Shown: positions 18,509 to 27,951, counted from the first letter of the stretch. The stretch is DNA of 64,000 nt from JANQQN01 sp964519665 (GCA_964519665.1 CAZFIV010000011.1:61867-125866); one strand, 5' to 3'. Notes: a model not told the origin generated them from the letters alone. Program-made: numbers and translations.

Positions 18509-19197
18509 AACCGACCCCCTTCCTCGCTCGCATCGTAGGTCTCCCCTCGACCGTCCTCGAGCCTCTTTCGGTACATGCGGACCCGTCCGGTGAGAGGAGA
18601 CACCTTCAGTGTGATGTAGTCGCCGGCCCCGTCGGTCAGGACGATTTGGGCGGGCTCCGTCCACCCTCCGCGAAAGAAATGAAGGTAAGCGACGCCTGAG
18701 GTGAACGGCTTCTCTTGGTGGCCCGTCCAGACCGACTCGATCTGGATGTCGGACGGTATCGCTCGGGGAGCGCCGCTTTCGGAGTCGGGTACGAACGAGG
18801 CGGCGCGACCGCCCTCGAGGGCCGTTCTCACCTCGACGTCGTCGTCTTCATCGAAGATCGAGGGCTCTTCGTCGTCATCTTCCTCATCGAGCGGGGTTCC
18901 CTTGTCGCCGCGCGCGAGTTGGCCGGTGAGGGCGTAGGGGTCGTCGGTGTACTCGAGCCACCAAACCTGTTTATCGAGGTCGAAGCCGATGCGCTGAATG
19001 CGCTTCTCCATGATGGCGCGATCGTAGCTGTACTTGATCGCTCCGGTGATCTCGACCGCCGAAGACCGCAAATGCGCGCCGGTGAGCGAGTTAACGCTTA
19101 CGATAGCGACGCCCATGACCAAGGCCACGATGGCCAACCCAATCGTGACTTCGATGAGAGTCAATCCGCCTTGCGCGGTCCGTCGGCGAGCGATCAT
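18505..19197 (-). CDS. gspH: type II secretion minor pseudopilin GspH
   Basis: Minor pseudopilin of 230 residues with cleavage context AQGG before LTLIEVTIGLAIVALVM and Glu+5. After the helix the globular domain is interrupted by a strongly acidic insert of about 20 residues (runs of Asp/Glu around residues 103-121), not usual for GspH. C-terminal segments DYITLKVSPLTGRVRMY match the family's last strands. ATG at 19197 overlaps the gspG stop (ATGA). The insert may bind calcium or be a surface loop. Confidence 0.9.
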   Translation of the reverse strand: MIARRRTAQGGLTLIEVTIGLAIVALVMGVAIVSVNSLTGAHLRSSAVEITGAIKYSYDRAIMEKRIQRIGFDLDKQVWWLEYTDDPYALTGQLARGDKGTPLDEEDDDEEPSIFDEDDDVEVRTALEGGRAASFVPDSESGAPRAIPSDIQIESVWTGHQEKPFTSGVAYLHFFRGGWTEPAQIVLTDGAGDYITLKVSPLTGRVRMYRKRLEDGRGETYDASEEGGRL

Positions 19198-19748
19198 TGC
19201 TTCTGCCAGTTGGTGATGTCGTCCTCGTCGTCGGCGACCCCGTTAGGTCCTTTCGAGTAGAGGTCGAACTTGCCCGGAAGGTGGGTGCCCGGCGAGACGT
19301 AGATGTATTCGCTTTCCCACGGGTCTTTGGGAATGCTGTCCATGATGGCGGGCCGCCCGCCCGGCGGATTGGTGAGCGCGTTCAGCCCTTCGGTCGTATT
19401 GGGGTATCGGCCAACCTTGACGCGAAAGAGGTCGATGGCGTTCGAGAGCTCTTTGATCTGAATGCCGGCCGTATTCTTCTTGGTCTCATCGAGCTGCCGA
19501 ACCACCGTGACTCCGACGATGCCGGCGATCAGCCCCAGGATGGTGACCACGACTAGAATTTCGATCAGGGTGAGGCCGGCCTGGCCCCGTCGGCGTCGGC
19601 GTCGAGGCGGTGACCGCGGGTCGGGCGGCGGCGCATCGACGGCCGTGGGCGTCGGTGCGACCTCGCCGACGGAAAGAGTTTCGACGTTTGTCGTCTCGAA
19701 GGTGACCTCATCGCAAATGTGTAGTTCGTTCATAACCAAGACCCTCAT
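19194..19748 (-). CDS. gspG: type II secretion major pseudopilin GspG with very long leader
   Basis: Major subunit of the pseudopilus, 184 residues. The mature part is canonical: G58 is followed by LTLIEILVVVTILGLIAG with Glu63 at +5, then the GspG signatures KVGRYPNTTEGL and a calcium-loop-like C-terminus. The leader is exceptional: 58 residues from the ATG at 19748 (overlapping the gspF stop as TGATG), or 53 from the second ATG. It contains an acidic/Thr part and a Pro/Arg tract just before the cleavage site. No in-frame ATG, GTG or TTG lies closer to the cleavage site, so a usual 6-15-residue leader is not possible. Confidence 0.94.
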   Translation of the reverse strand: MRVLVMNELHICDEVTFETTNVETLSVGEVAPTPTAVDAPPPDPRSPPRRRRRRGQAGLTLIEILVVVTILGLIAGIVGVTVVRQLDETKKNTAGIQIKELSNAIDLFRVKVGRYPNTTEGLNALTNPPGGRPAIMDSIPKDPWESEYIYVSPGTHLPGKFDLYSKGPNGVADDEDDITNWQKQ

Positions 19749-20992
19749 CAGCGAACGTGCTGTGACAGCTGCAAAATCGGCAGCAAGATCGAGAACACGA
19801 TAAACGCGACCCCCACTCCCATGCCGATGATCATGATGGGCTCGATCAACGTCGTCAGCTGCTCGACGCGCTGCCCAACCTGGAAGTCATAGTTGTCGGC
19901 CACGTGTTCGAGCATTTCCTCGAGCTGGCCCGACTTTTCGCCGGTCGCGATCATGTGCACCACGATCGGCGGGAACTCTTTGCTCTTCTTGAGTGGAGCG
20001 GCGATCGAGTCGCCCTCGCGGATCGCTTCTCGGGCTTCGGACACCACCTCTGAGAGCCGCTGGTTGTTCAAGACGTCTTTGGTGATGTCGAGCGCGCCGA
20101 GCACCGGCACCCCCGAGCGCAGGAGGGTCGCCAAGGTGCGGGCGAAGCGGGCGATGGCGACCAGTCGAACGACCGGGCCGAAGATCGGTGCCCGGAGCGT
20201 GAAGCGGTCCCAGTAGGGGCGGCCGGAGGGCGACTTGCGCCATCTCAAGAACAGGAAGATCGCGAGCGCGATGGCCGGGAAGATGACGAACCAATAGCCC
20301 TTGATCATGTCGGCAGTGAAGATCAACAGCCGGGTTTGCGGGGGCAGCTCCGCTTTGACCTGCGTAAAGATCTTCGTGATGCGCGGAATGACCACCACGA
20401 AGAGAATCATCATGATGAGCGACCCGATGCCGAGCATGATGACCGGGTAGAACATTGCGTTCTGTATCTTCGAGCGCAGGGCGGCTTGCGCTTCCGTGAA
20501 GTCGGCCAGGCGCGCCAGAACCTGATCGAGGGCGCCGGAAGCTTCGCCGGCCCGAACCATGCTGACGTACAGGTCATTGAAGACGTCGCGGTGCTGACCC
20601 ATCGCGTCGGCGAGCGACGAGCCCTCGTTCACCTGGGTTTTGACTTGGCTGAAGATGCGCTTCAGCTTGGGACTGTCGACCTGGTCGACGATGGCTCCGA
20701 GCGTCTCGATGAGCGGGATACCAGCTCGCAGCAGGGTGGCCAGCTGTCGGGTGACCAGCGCAATATCCGACACGGTGATGCGGTCGAAATAGCGGCTGAA
20801 GTCGACCTCGGTCGAACTCGTCGAGAGGAAGCCGTCGCCCTTCTTCTTGGTTTCGTCTTCCTCTCGGTGCTCGACGACCCGGACGCCCTGCTTCTTGAGC
20901 AGGCCCCGCAGAGCGCGCGGAGAATCGGCGTCGAGGAACCCTTTGACCTCCTTGCCGCGCTCGTTCAGCCCTTTGTATACGTAGACCGGCAT
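19748..20992 (-). CDS. gspF: type II secretion inner-membrane platform protein GspF
   Basis: Polytopic assembly-platform protein of 414 residues. It opens with the typical MPVYVYKGLNERG strand and contains two T2SSF repeats, the first starting at VTRQLATLLRAGIPLIE and the second at FARTLATLLRSGVPVLGAL, with three hydrophobic segments including one at the very C-terminus. It couples ATP hydrolysis by GspE to pseudopilus growth. It starts at ATG 20992, 75 bases after gspE, the largest gap inside the gsp operon. Confidence 0.95.
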   Translation of the reverse strand: MPVYVYKGLNERGKEVKGFLDADSPRALRGLLKKQGVRVVEHREEDETKKKGDGFLSTSSTEVDFSRYFDRITVSDIALVTRQLATLLRAGIPLIETLGAIVDQVDSPKLKRIFSQVKTQVNEGSSLADAMGQHRDVFNDLYVSMVRAGEASGALDQVLARLADFTEAQAALRSKIQNAMFYPVIMLGIGSLIMMILFVVVIPRITKIFTQVKAELPPQTRLLIFTADMIKGYWFVIFPAIALAIFLFLRWRKSPSGRPYWDRFTLRAPIFGPVVRLVAIARFARTLATLLRSGVPVLGALDITKDVLNNQRLSEVVSEAREAIREGDSIAAPLKKSKEFPPIVVHMIATGEKSGQLEEMLEHVADNYDFQVGQRVEQLTTLIEPIMIIGMGVGVAFIVFSILLPILQLSQHVR

Positions 20993-21067
20993 CGATTCTC
21001 ACCTCGGGTTGGTGGACGCCGCCGCCGCGGTCGAGCGCCCTGCTCAGAACAGAACGCCAAGGGGCGC

Positions 21068-22873
21068 TCATTCCACCACGACTTCCTCATCCTTCGCGAC
21101 GCGCAATACCTCTTCGGTCGTGGTCTTGCCCGCCATCACTTTGCGGACGCCGTCGCCCAAGAGCGTGATCATCCCGTTCTCGACGGCCTTACGCTTGATG
21201 GTGCCGGCATCCGCGTTGCGTAACACCAAAGGCCGAATCTCGTCGTCGACCGACAGGAGTTCGTAGATACCGCTACGCCCCCGGTAGCCGGTCTCGAGAC
21301 ACTCCGAACACCCGTTCTCTTTGTAGAAGGTCAGGTCGGGTTGCGGCTGCATCCGCACTTCGCGGAGTTCATCTTCGGTCGGCGTGTAGGGCGTCTTGCA
21401 GGCTGAGCATAGGTTTCGCACCAGACGCTGCGCCAGCACGCCGATCAGCGTGGAGGACACCAAGAACGGCTCGACGCCCATGTCGACCAAGCGGGTGACG
21501 GCACCGGGCGCGTCATTGGTGTGAACCGTGGACAGGACGAGGTGACCGGTCAGCGACGCCTGGATGGCGATCTCCGCGGTCTCGCGGTCTCGGATCTCGC
21601 CGACCATGATCACGTCCGGGTCCTGCCGCAGGAAGGCTCGCAATCCCGACGCAAAGGTGAGGTCGATCTTCTTGTTGACCTGCATCTGTCCGACGCCCGC
21701 GAGCTGGTATTCGACCGGGTCTTCGACGGTCAGGATGTTGATATCGGGGGAGTTGATGCGGGACAGGGCCGCGTACAGGGTGGTCGTCTTGCCGGAACCC
21801 GTCGGCCCCGACACTAGGATGATGCCGTGCGGACGGGTGACCAAGTGCACGAAGCTCTTGTAGACGTTCGGCGCGAAACCGAGCTCTTCGAGCGACAACA
21901 GGATGTTCGAGCGGTCGAGGATACGCATGACCACGCGTTCGCCGTGAGCGGTGGGGATGGTGCTGACGCGAACGTCGATGTCTTTGCCGGCGATGCGACG
22001 CCGGATGCGGCCGTCTTGGGGCAGTCGCTTCTCGGCGATGTTCAGCCCGGCCATGATCTTGACGCGGGCCATGATCGGCGATTGGGCGTGCTTCGGAGCC
22101 TCGACCTTCTTGTAGAGGATGCCGTCGATGCGGTTGCGCACGACGACCAGACGTTCGAAAGACTCGATGTGGATGTCGGACGCCCGGCTCTTGACCGCGT
22201 CGCGCAAGAGCGCGTTCACGAACCGAATGATCGGCGCATCGTCGCCGCTCTGCTCGTCCAGCAGGTCGCTGGCGTCGATGTCGGCTTCGAGGTCGTCGTC
22301 TTCATTTTGAAGCTGAGCGACCGCCTCGTGGGCGAGACCAGTCGCCCGGTCGTAGGCGCGATTGATGGCGTCGGCGATCGTGTCAGGCAAGGCGATGACC
22401 GGGATGACTCGAGACTCGAGGAGCATCGCCACGTCGTCGAGCCCCTCGGTGTCGACGGGGTCTTGAACGGCGGTCATCACCGAGTCGCCGAGCCGGGCCA
22501 CCGGCAACACACCGTGCTGGCGGGCGAACGAGATCGGCACCCGCTGAATCAGGTCGTCGGGAATCTGGTCGACCTCGATCTTCTCGAGGAACGGCATCTC
22601 CATCTGTACCGACAGGATGCGGGCGACCTGCTCGTTGTTGAGGCGTCCGGTTTGAACGAGGAGGTCGCCCACCCGTTCCTCGTCGCTCTCGACCTGCTGC
22701 GCTTCGAGCGCCGCGTTGACGTCTTCGCTCTCCACCATGCCCATCGCGATGGCGATCTCGCCGAATGGGCGCCCAGCCAAATGCGCGAATTGGGTCGGTG
22801 TGGGGGGCGGCACCACCTCGCGGGGAGTCTCGGTGACCGACCCCGATACTTCGGGCTGGACGCTTTCAACCAT
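21068..22873 (-). CDS. gspE: type II secretion ATPase GspE
   Basis: Hexameric secretion ATPase, 601 residues. N-terminal GspE-N/MshEN-type domains cover about 30-190, then the ATPase core: Walker A GPTGSGKT (Lys362), an Asp box, Walker B in DPDVIMVGEIRDRE, a His box and the four-cysteine zinc finger CSAC...CSEC expected of GspE. A TTG eighteen bases upstream could be read as a start, but GAGGAG ten bases before the ATG at 22873 marks that ATG as the true one. It binds the cytoplasmic domain of GspL and powers pseudopilus assembly. Confidence 0.96.
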   Translation of the reverse strand: MVESVQPEVSGSVTETPREVVPPPTPTQFAHLAGRPFGEIAIAMGMVESEDVNAALEAQQVESDEERVGDLLVQTGRLNNEQVARILSVQMEMPFLEKIEVDQIPDDLIQRVPISFARQHGVLPVARLGDSVMTAVQDPVDTEGLDDVAMLLESRVIPVIALPDTIADAINRAYDRATGLAHEAVAQLQNEDDDLEADIDASDLLDEQSGDDAPIIRFVNALLRDAVKSRASDIHIESFERLVVVRNRIDGILYKKVEAPKHAQSPIMARVKIMAGLNIAEKRLPQDGRIRRRIAGKDIDVRVSTIPTAHGERVVMRILDRSNILLSLEELGFAPNVYKSFVHLVTRPHGIILVSGPTGSGKTTTLYAALSRINSPDINILTVEDPVEYQLAGVGQMQVNKKIDLTFASGLRAFLRQDPDVIMVGEIRDRETAEIAIQASLTGHLVLSTVHTNDAPGAVTRLVDMGVEPFLVSSTLIGVLAQRLVRNLCSACKTPYTPTEDELREVRMQPQPDLTFYKENGCSECLETGYRGRSGIYELLSVDDEIRPLVLRNADAGTIKRKAVENGMITLLGDGVRKVMAGKTTTEEVLRVAKDEEVVVE

Positions 22874-22887
22874 ATTCTCGTGGCTCC

Positions 22888-25515
22888 TCAACGCCCGCCG
22901 GAAGGCGCATCATCCACTGATGGCGTTTCGTCAGCGGACGCTTCCCCGATCGGCGGCGTGCTCGGGTCGAGGGCGGAACTGCCGTCGTCGGGGTCGCCGT
23001 CGTCTCCCGTCGTGCCATCGGGCTTGATCAGCACTTCGGATTCGGTTCCGGGACCGTCGTTCTCGAGCTTCTGAAGCTCGCTGGACATTCGGTAGTGGTA
23101 CGAGCCCAAAGGCCCCACTTTGCGGTCCCAATCGATGGCTGCCCGGTAATCCGACGTCGTCCCGTAGAAACGGTCTACGAACTCTTTGCGCTCGGCCATC
23201 TTGCGCTCGAAGATCCGCCGGAAGTCTTCCGGGCCCCGGATGATGTACGGAGTCAGGACCAACAGGAGGTTGGTCTTCTCGACGACCCGCTGCTGACGCT
23301 TGAACAGCCAGCCGATGAGCGGGAGGTCGCCGAGCAGCGGCGTCTTGGCCTCGTCGACGGTCTCGCGGTCTCGCACCAGGCCGCCGATCACGACGCTGTC
23401 TTGGCTGCGGACGACGACGGTGGTCTTGGCCGAACGCTTGGAGGTGATGACCTGGTTGGTCACCTGGTCGATACCGGCCACGTCGGACAGCTCTTGGTCG
23501 ATCTCGAGGCGAACATAGTCCTCGTCGTTGATCTGCGGCTTCAACTTGAGCGTCAGGCCGACGTCTTCGCGGTTGAAAGAGACCTGCCCGAGGCCGAGAC
23601 CGCCGAGGTTGCCGAGCGCCTGGGTGGCCTGGTTGTTGATGCCCCCGAGGCCGGCGAGGTTGCCGCCGAGGCTCAAGCCCGAGGGGAAGGGCCGCTTCTC
23701 GTTGACCTGAATCTCCGCCTCTTCGTTGTCGACCGTCAGCAGGTGTGGGGTCGATACCACGTTGACGTCATTGGTGCTCTGGAGCGCCTGCAGGATCACC
23801 CCGATGGCGGGAATACCGCCCTGAATGATCTCGTCGGTTCCCGCGAGGGTCGGACCGCGAATCGCTCCCGCCAGGCCGAGCAGGCTGGCCAGGTTGAGGG
23901 GGTTAGTGGCGGCCGCGATCGACGACAGGTCGTTGTTCGGGGTGTTCGACAAGATGATGGGCGTTCGCTCGCCGTCGATTCGAGGCGCGATGCCTCCGTG
24001 CCAGCCCACCCCAAGAGTGCGGTCGCGGCTGATCGAAACTTCGAGAATCACAGCTTCGACGAACACCTGGAAGCGGGGCACGTCGAGCTTCTCGATGACT
24101 CTCTTCACCGAGGCGAGGTCGCTCTTGGAGGCCGTGATGACCAGACTGTTGGTCGCCTTGTCGGCGGTGATTTTGATCTCGCCTTCGAACAGAGCGGCCG
24201 AGGGCCGCGGGGTGTTCGCGGCTGCCGCTCCTCGGCCAGCTGGCCGACGGGTTCGCGCGGCCGCGCCGCTCTGCCCTTGCGCCAACGAACTCAGAGTCTG
24301 GGCCAATTCTTCGGCGTCGGCGTGCTTCAGGCCGAGCACGTGGATCCGCTGCCCGTCACCGCTCTCCGGGATGTCGAGCTCGCGAAGCAAGAGCTGAATC
24401 TGCACGAGCGCTTCGGGGGAGCAAATGATGATCAGCTTGTTGGTGCGGTCGTCGGCCAGGATTTTCGAGACCCGCACTTCATCGTCGGTCTCTCCCGCCG
24501 GGGGCGCGGTATTCCGGCGCCCCCTTCGTCGTCGGGCGGCGCGCACTTTCTTCGCGGGCGCCTTGCCGGCCGCCGGCGCGGCCGGTTCGAATACTTGGCT
24601 GAGTCGTTCGGCGACCTCGCTCGCCGACGCGAACTCCACCGGGATCACGTGGACGTCTTCGACGACACCCGGCTGGTCGATCTCCCGTAGAATGCCCTCG
24701 AGCCGCTGGATGGATGTGCCGAAGTCGGTCGCGATGATGGTATTGGTGGACGCAAACGGGTGGATCTGGCCTTTGCCGCTCTTGAAAATGTTGAGATAGT
24801 TGACCACCGCGTTGATGTCGGCCGCGTGCTGGATTCGCCAGACGACGGTGACCATTCGGTCTTCGACGGCGCCCCGGGGCAGACTGCGTTTGTGAATGGG
24901 TACCGGCGAACGGGTGCCGTCGGTGGCCTGAATGATCTTATAATACTTGCCGACCTGAATCAGGCTGAAGTCGTTGGCCTCGAGCGCGGACAGAAAGACC
25001 CGCCAGTATTCGTCGCGGTTGATCGGCACCGGCGAGATGATTTCGAACTTTTGACTGCGGATCTTGTTGGTCAGGATGAAGTTTTTGCAGGTCAGCTTGC
25101 TGACTTCTTCCACCAGTTCCTTGATGTCGCCCTTGAAATCGAAGGTCCGCGTGCCCCGGACGGGCGTACAACGCCCGGTGCGGCGAAGGTTCTGAAACGC
25201 TTGCGACGCCGAGTCGCTGGACGGGGGCGGAGCGACCTCCGCCGCGGGACTCCGGCTATCCGGTCGTGCCCGCCCTCGATCCGGCCGGGCCGCTTTCCTC
25301 GGGGCGGTCTTCTCGACCTTCGCGCGCTCGCGAGCGGCCGGCAACCGGCCGGGTATGGTCAGGGCGCGGCGATCGACAAAGGGCGCGGTCTTCGCCGTAA
25401 GCCGCTTGTCAGCGCCTTGCTCTTCCGCCCCCGCCTGGATCGGGGGCAGAACGGCCAACGCGACGAGGGCGGCCGCGGGCAGCGGGAGGGACGGAGATGG
25501 AGTCGATGTCGTCAT
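22888..25515 (-). CDS. gspD: type II secretion outer-membrane secretin GspD
   Basis: Secretin forming the outer-membrane channel; 875 residues, longer than the usual 650-700. After a signal peptide (to about Ala30) there is a Pro/Ala/Arg-rich linker, an N0 domain from FDFKGDIKELVEEV, three N1-N3 domains (each with a VxxxLRELDIP-like end; the second is split by a basic Ala/Arg insert) and the C-terminal secretin domain with VVSTPHLLTVDNEEAEI and GLVRDRETVDE. A low-complexity acidic tail ends the protein. No pilotin gene is recognisable nearby. ATG at 25515, four bases after the gspC stop. Confidence 0.96.
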   Translation of the reverse strand: MTTSTPSPSLPLPAAALVALAVLPPIQAGAEEQGADKRLTAKTAPFVDRRALTIPGRLPAARERAKVEKTAPRKAARPDRGRARPDSRSPAAEVAPPPSSDSASQAFQNLRRTGRCTPVRGTRTFDFKGDIKELVEEVSKLTCKNFILTNKIRSQKFEIISPVPINRDEYWRVFLSALEANDFSLIQVGKYYKIIQATDGTRSPVPIHKRSLPRGAVEDRMVTVVWRIQHAADINAVVNYLNIFKSGKGQIHPFASTNTIIATDFGTSIQRLEGILREIDQPGVVEDVHVIPVEFASASEVAERLSQVFEPAAPAAGKAPAKKVRAARRRRGRRNTAPPAGETDDEVRVSKILADDRTNKLIIICSPEALVQIQLLLRELDIPESGDGQRIHVLGLKHADAEELAQTLSSLAQGQSGAAARTRRPAGRGAAAANTPRPSAALFEGEIKITADKATNSLVITASKSDLASVKRVIEKLDVPRFQVFVEAVILEVSISRDRTLGVGWHGGIAPRIDGERTPIILSNTPNNDLSSIAAATNPLNLASLLGLAGAIRGPTLAGTDEIIQGGIPAIGVILQALQSTNDVNVVSTPHLLTVDNEEAEIQVNEKRPFPSGLSLGGNLAGLGGINNQATQALGNLGGLGLGQVSFNREDVGLTLKLKPQINDEDYVRLEIDQELSDVAGIDQVTNQVITSKRSAKTTVVVRSQDSVVIGGLVRDRETVDEAKTPLLGDLPLIGWLFKRQQRVVEKTNLLLVLTPYIIRGPEDFRRIFERKMAERKEFVDRFYGTTSDYRAAIDWDRKVGPLGSYHYRMSSELQKLENDGPGTESEVLIKPDGTTGDDGDPDDGSSALDPSTPPIGEASADETPSVDDAPSGGR

Positions 25516-25519
25516 TGCT

Positions 25520-26503
25520 CTACCGGATGTTGTAGCTCAGCGACTTTTTCTTACCTCGACGCAGAAGGTCCACCGAGATGTTGTTCGCATCTTTCAGCTT
25601 CGAGTAGACGGCGAGGGCGCGGTCGGGGCTGTTGATCTCGTAACCGTTGATTTTCTGAATGATATCGCCGTTCTTGATGCCGATCTTGGCGTAGAGGCTA
25701 CCCGGCCGGATCGAGAACAGCTTGAAGCCGTTGGCTTTGCCGTTCCGGAAGGAAGGCACGATCCGTGCCTGGGTCGCGATCTTGTTTAGGTTCGACAGAA
25801 CGCTATCGATCTCGGCTCGAGGGATCGTGTATTCGTTCTCATTGACCTTCGCGATGCCGTCGCCCAGGTCGGGCTCTTCTTCCTGTTTCGCCTGCGGTCG
25901 GCCTCGGGGGATCGAGGGCTGCTGGTCTTTCGGGTTGAGCGAGAACCGTTCGCACCGGTTGTTGTGCATGATGAAGGCGTTCCGACGCTCGATCCAGACC
26001 AAGTCGGCCTTGTCGAGGATCCGGTCGCCCACCCGATGAATGACCAAGTCTTTCTGGCTGGAGTCTTGAAACGATGCCGACGATTGCTCTGGGTCGGTCG
26101 AGTTGACGGACGTGCTCACGAGAGCCAGCGGAAGACTGGACGCCACGCAGTTCTCCTCGGTGTAGTCTTCCGGGTTCTTGGGCGCTTCGACCACTTCGAC
26201 GACCTCCGGCTCGACCTCGACCGGGGTCAGATCTTCGCGCTTCGACTTGAAGACGTTCCGCTCGAGGAGCGCGGACCACGCCGAAGAGAGGTCCTGCTCG
26301 GATGGGCTCCCGCTGGCGGCGCGAGATGGTCGCGGAGCAGCGATGTCCGACGCGGGAATCGCGAGGCTCCGGCGGACGAAGGCGTTGGCCGTCTGGGCGG
26401 TGATGAACGCGGCGACCGCGAGCATCCCGAGCTTGAAAGACCAGAAGTATGACTTGAAGTAGGTATCCAGCACGACTGCGGTGCTGGCTGTAGCAGCCGT
26501 CAT
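25520..26503 (-). CDS. gspC: type II secretion protein GspC with PDZ domain
   Basis: Bitopic inner-membrane protein that contacts the secretin. The 327 residues comprise a membrane helix at about 17-37, a homology-region domain around 90-200 (NVFKSKRED, CVASSLPLALVSTSV) and a C-terminal PDZ domain (GFKLFSIRPGSLYAKIG ... KNGDIIQKINGYEI). The ATG at 26503 is chosen; a TTG four codons upstream is possible. First gene of the gspC-to-gspN operon, which is divergently oriented from the SRAP gene across 97 bases that should hold both promoters. Confidence 0.93.
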   Translation of the reverse strand: MTAATASTAVVLDTYFKSYFWSFKLGMLAVAAFITAQTANAFVRRSLAIPASDIAAPRPSRAASGSPSEQDLSSAWSALLERNVFKSKREDLTPVEVEPEVVEVVEAPKNPEDYTEENCVASSLPLALVSTSVNSTDPEQSSASFQDSSQKDLVIHRVGDRILDKADLVWIERRNAFIMHNNRCERFSLNPKDQQPSIPRGRPQAKQEEEPDLGDGIAKVNENEYTIPRAEIDSVLSNLNKIATQARIVPSFRNGKANGFKLFSIRPGSLYAKIGIKNGDIIQKINGYEINSPDRALAVYSKLKDANNISVDLLRRGKKKSLSYNIR

Positions 26504-26600
26504 GCCAGCTGGCAACGCTATGTCGCGCGTGGGTTTCTAGGCGCATGCGCTTTGACAGCTTGGCATCTGTACCCAGCGCGAGTGACATTTTGTCGCAACG

Positions 26601-27350
26601 ATGTGTGGGCGGTACACTCTTCGGAAAACACCCAAGGAAGTGGGCGCCCTATGGGTGGGGGGGCCCGTGCTGATCGAGCCGTCGAACAATCCTTCTCGGC
26701 ACCGTGGTGATCCGGACGCGCTCCGCTACAACATTGCGCCCACCCAGGATGTCTTCGCGGTCCGTCGGGGGCCGGAAGGTCGGGTCGCGGGGTGGTTCCG
26801 CTGGGGTTTGGTGCCGCCCGGGGCGCGCTCCCTTCAGGTGGGGGCCAAGATGATCAACGCGAGGGCCGAAACCGTGTTCTCACGCGGGGCCTTCGCCAAG
26901 CCGGTGCGTGAGCAACGCTGCCTGATTCCCGCCGACGGGTTCATCGAGTGGGTTCGCATTGGCAAAGCCAAGCATCCTTTCCACCTCCGAATGAGCGATG
27001 GCGCCGTCTTCGCAATCGCGGGAATCTGGCAAACGTGGCGGAGCTCGAAGGGCGACGTGGTCTCGTCCTGTTCGATCATTACGACGGAGGCGAACGCAGT
27101 GGTGAGACCGCTACACGACCGAATGCCGGTCATCCTGCGGCCGGATGACTACGGACCGTGGCTCGACCCCGAGCGACGCACGCCGGAGCAGCTCGGGGCG
27201 TTCCTCGAGCCCTTCGACGCCGAGGCGATGGTGGCGGTTTCGATATCGCCGCGGGTGAACGATGTGGCCCACGATGATCCGGAGTGCCTTGAGGAGGTTT
27301 CGTCACCAGCGCTGCCGTTTGAGCAGCTCGGGTTTCGATTCGAAGCGTGA
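26601..27350 (+). CDS. SRAP domain protein (YedK/HMCES-type abasic-site protein)
   Basis: SOS-response-associated peptidase family, 249 residues. Cys2, exposed after Met removal (MCGRYTLR), forms a thiazolidine DNA-protein crosslink with abasic sites in single-stranded DNA; YNIAPTQ, the Glu in ADGFIEW and the His in HDRMP complete the active site. The length fits YedK-like proteins. It starts with ATG at 26601. The 97-base upstream gap contains a perfect GCGCATGCGC palindrome (26541-26550) and a TTGACA at 26552, but no matching -10 box was found. Confidence 0.95.
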   Translation: MCGRYTLRKTPKEVGALWVGGPVLIEPSNNPSRHRGDPDALRYNIAPTQDVFAVRRGPEGRVAGWFRWGLVPPGARSLQVGAKMINARAETVFSRGAFAKPVREQRCLIPADGFIEWVRIGKAKHPFHLRMSDGAVFAIAGIWQTWRSSKGDVVSSCSIITTEANAVVRPLHDRMPVILRPDDYGPWLDPERRTPEQLGAFLEPFDAEAMVAVSISPRVNDVAHDDPECLEEVSSPALPFEQLGFRFEA

Positions 27351-27460
27351 TCCAGCGCTCGCTCGCCAATTCGAGGCGCGATTGACCTCGGGCCATCTCA
27401 GCGCACGATCCGTCCTTCAGCCGAAAGCCCGTCCGTCGAACTAGCCCACAGGAGATGGTC

Positions 27461-27925
27461 ATGAAGCAAGGGATGATGCTGACGACTCTATGCTGCTTTT
27501 TGGGCGCGTGTGCGAGCGAACAGGCTCGGATTCGAACGTTCGTGATGACTGCGCAAGCCCCGTTAACGACCCTACCGAACGCGAGCACCTTCCCCGAGTT
27601 GGAAGCGGTCATCGGCCGGTCGGGACCGAACCTGGCCCGAAGGCTGGGATACAAAGGCTACGACGTCACGGCGGTGGTCCCTCAGTCGTCTCAATGGCGA
27701 TACGTTCGAGACGACCGCCTCCACGTGGTCGTCCGACGCGAGACCCCGCTGGGCATCGCCGTGCGCAAGCGCTCGGCGAGTGACCGTTGCCTCTATCTGG
27801 AGCCCACCGTCGTTCAAGATCGGCTGGGGGCTGAAGACTGGGGGCCGCTTCGCCTGGGAGCGCACAGCTATCAGGTCCGAAGGCTGGATTGCGATCTATC
27901 GGGAGCATCGTTGGCGTCACGATGA
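27461..27925 (+). CDS. small hypothetical lipoprotein
   Basis: A 154-residue protein I do not recognise. The N-terminus has a short charged start, a hydrophobic stretch and the lipobox LGAC (Cys17), so it should be a periplasmic or outer-membrane lipoprotein. AGGAG at 27450-27454 favours the ATG at 27461 over the one at 27455. The remainder is mixed alpha/beta with a Tyr/Arg/Val-rich middle and two further cysteines (in DRCLYLEP and RLDCDLSG) that could form a disulfide. It stands 26 bases before the LysR gene in the same direction. Function unknown. Confidence 0.7.
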   Translation: MKQGMMLTTLCCFLGACASEQARIRTFVMTAQAPLTTLPNASTFPELEAVIGRSGPNLARRLGYKGYDVTAVVPQSSQWRYVRDDRLHVVVRRETPLGIAVRKRSASDRCLYLEPTVVQDRLGAEDWGPLRLGAHSYQVRRLDCDLSGASLASR

Positions 27926-27951
27926 AGCCTCTGTTACCGTCCGGTTGAGAG

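Noticed and set aside
23095..24690. 531-codon open frame on the plus strand across gspD
   Set aside because: Mirror frame of the secretin gene; composition (Asp/Arg/Gly/Leu) is that of an antisense shadow.
12668..26503. The pilin-like operon as type IV pili
   Set aside because: Order and content (GspC with PDZ, GspK without Glu+5, GspN) are those of type II secretion; no pilT, pilC or pilQ-type set.
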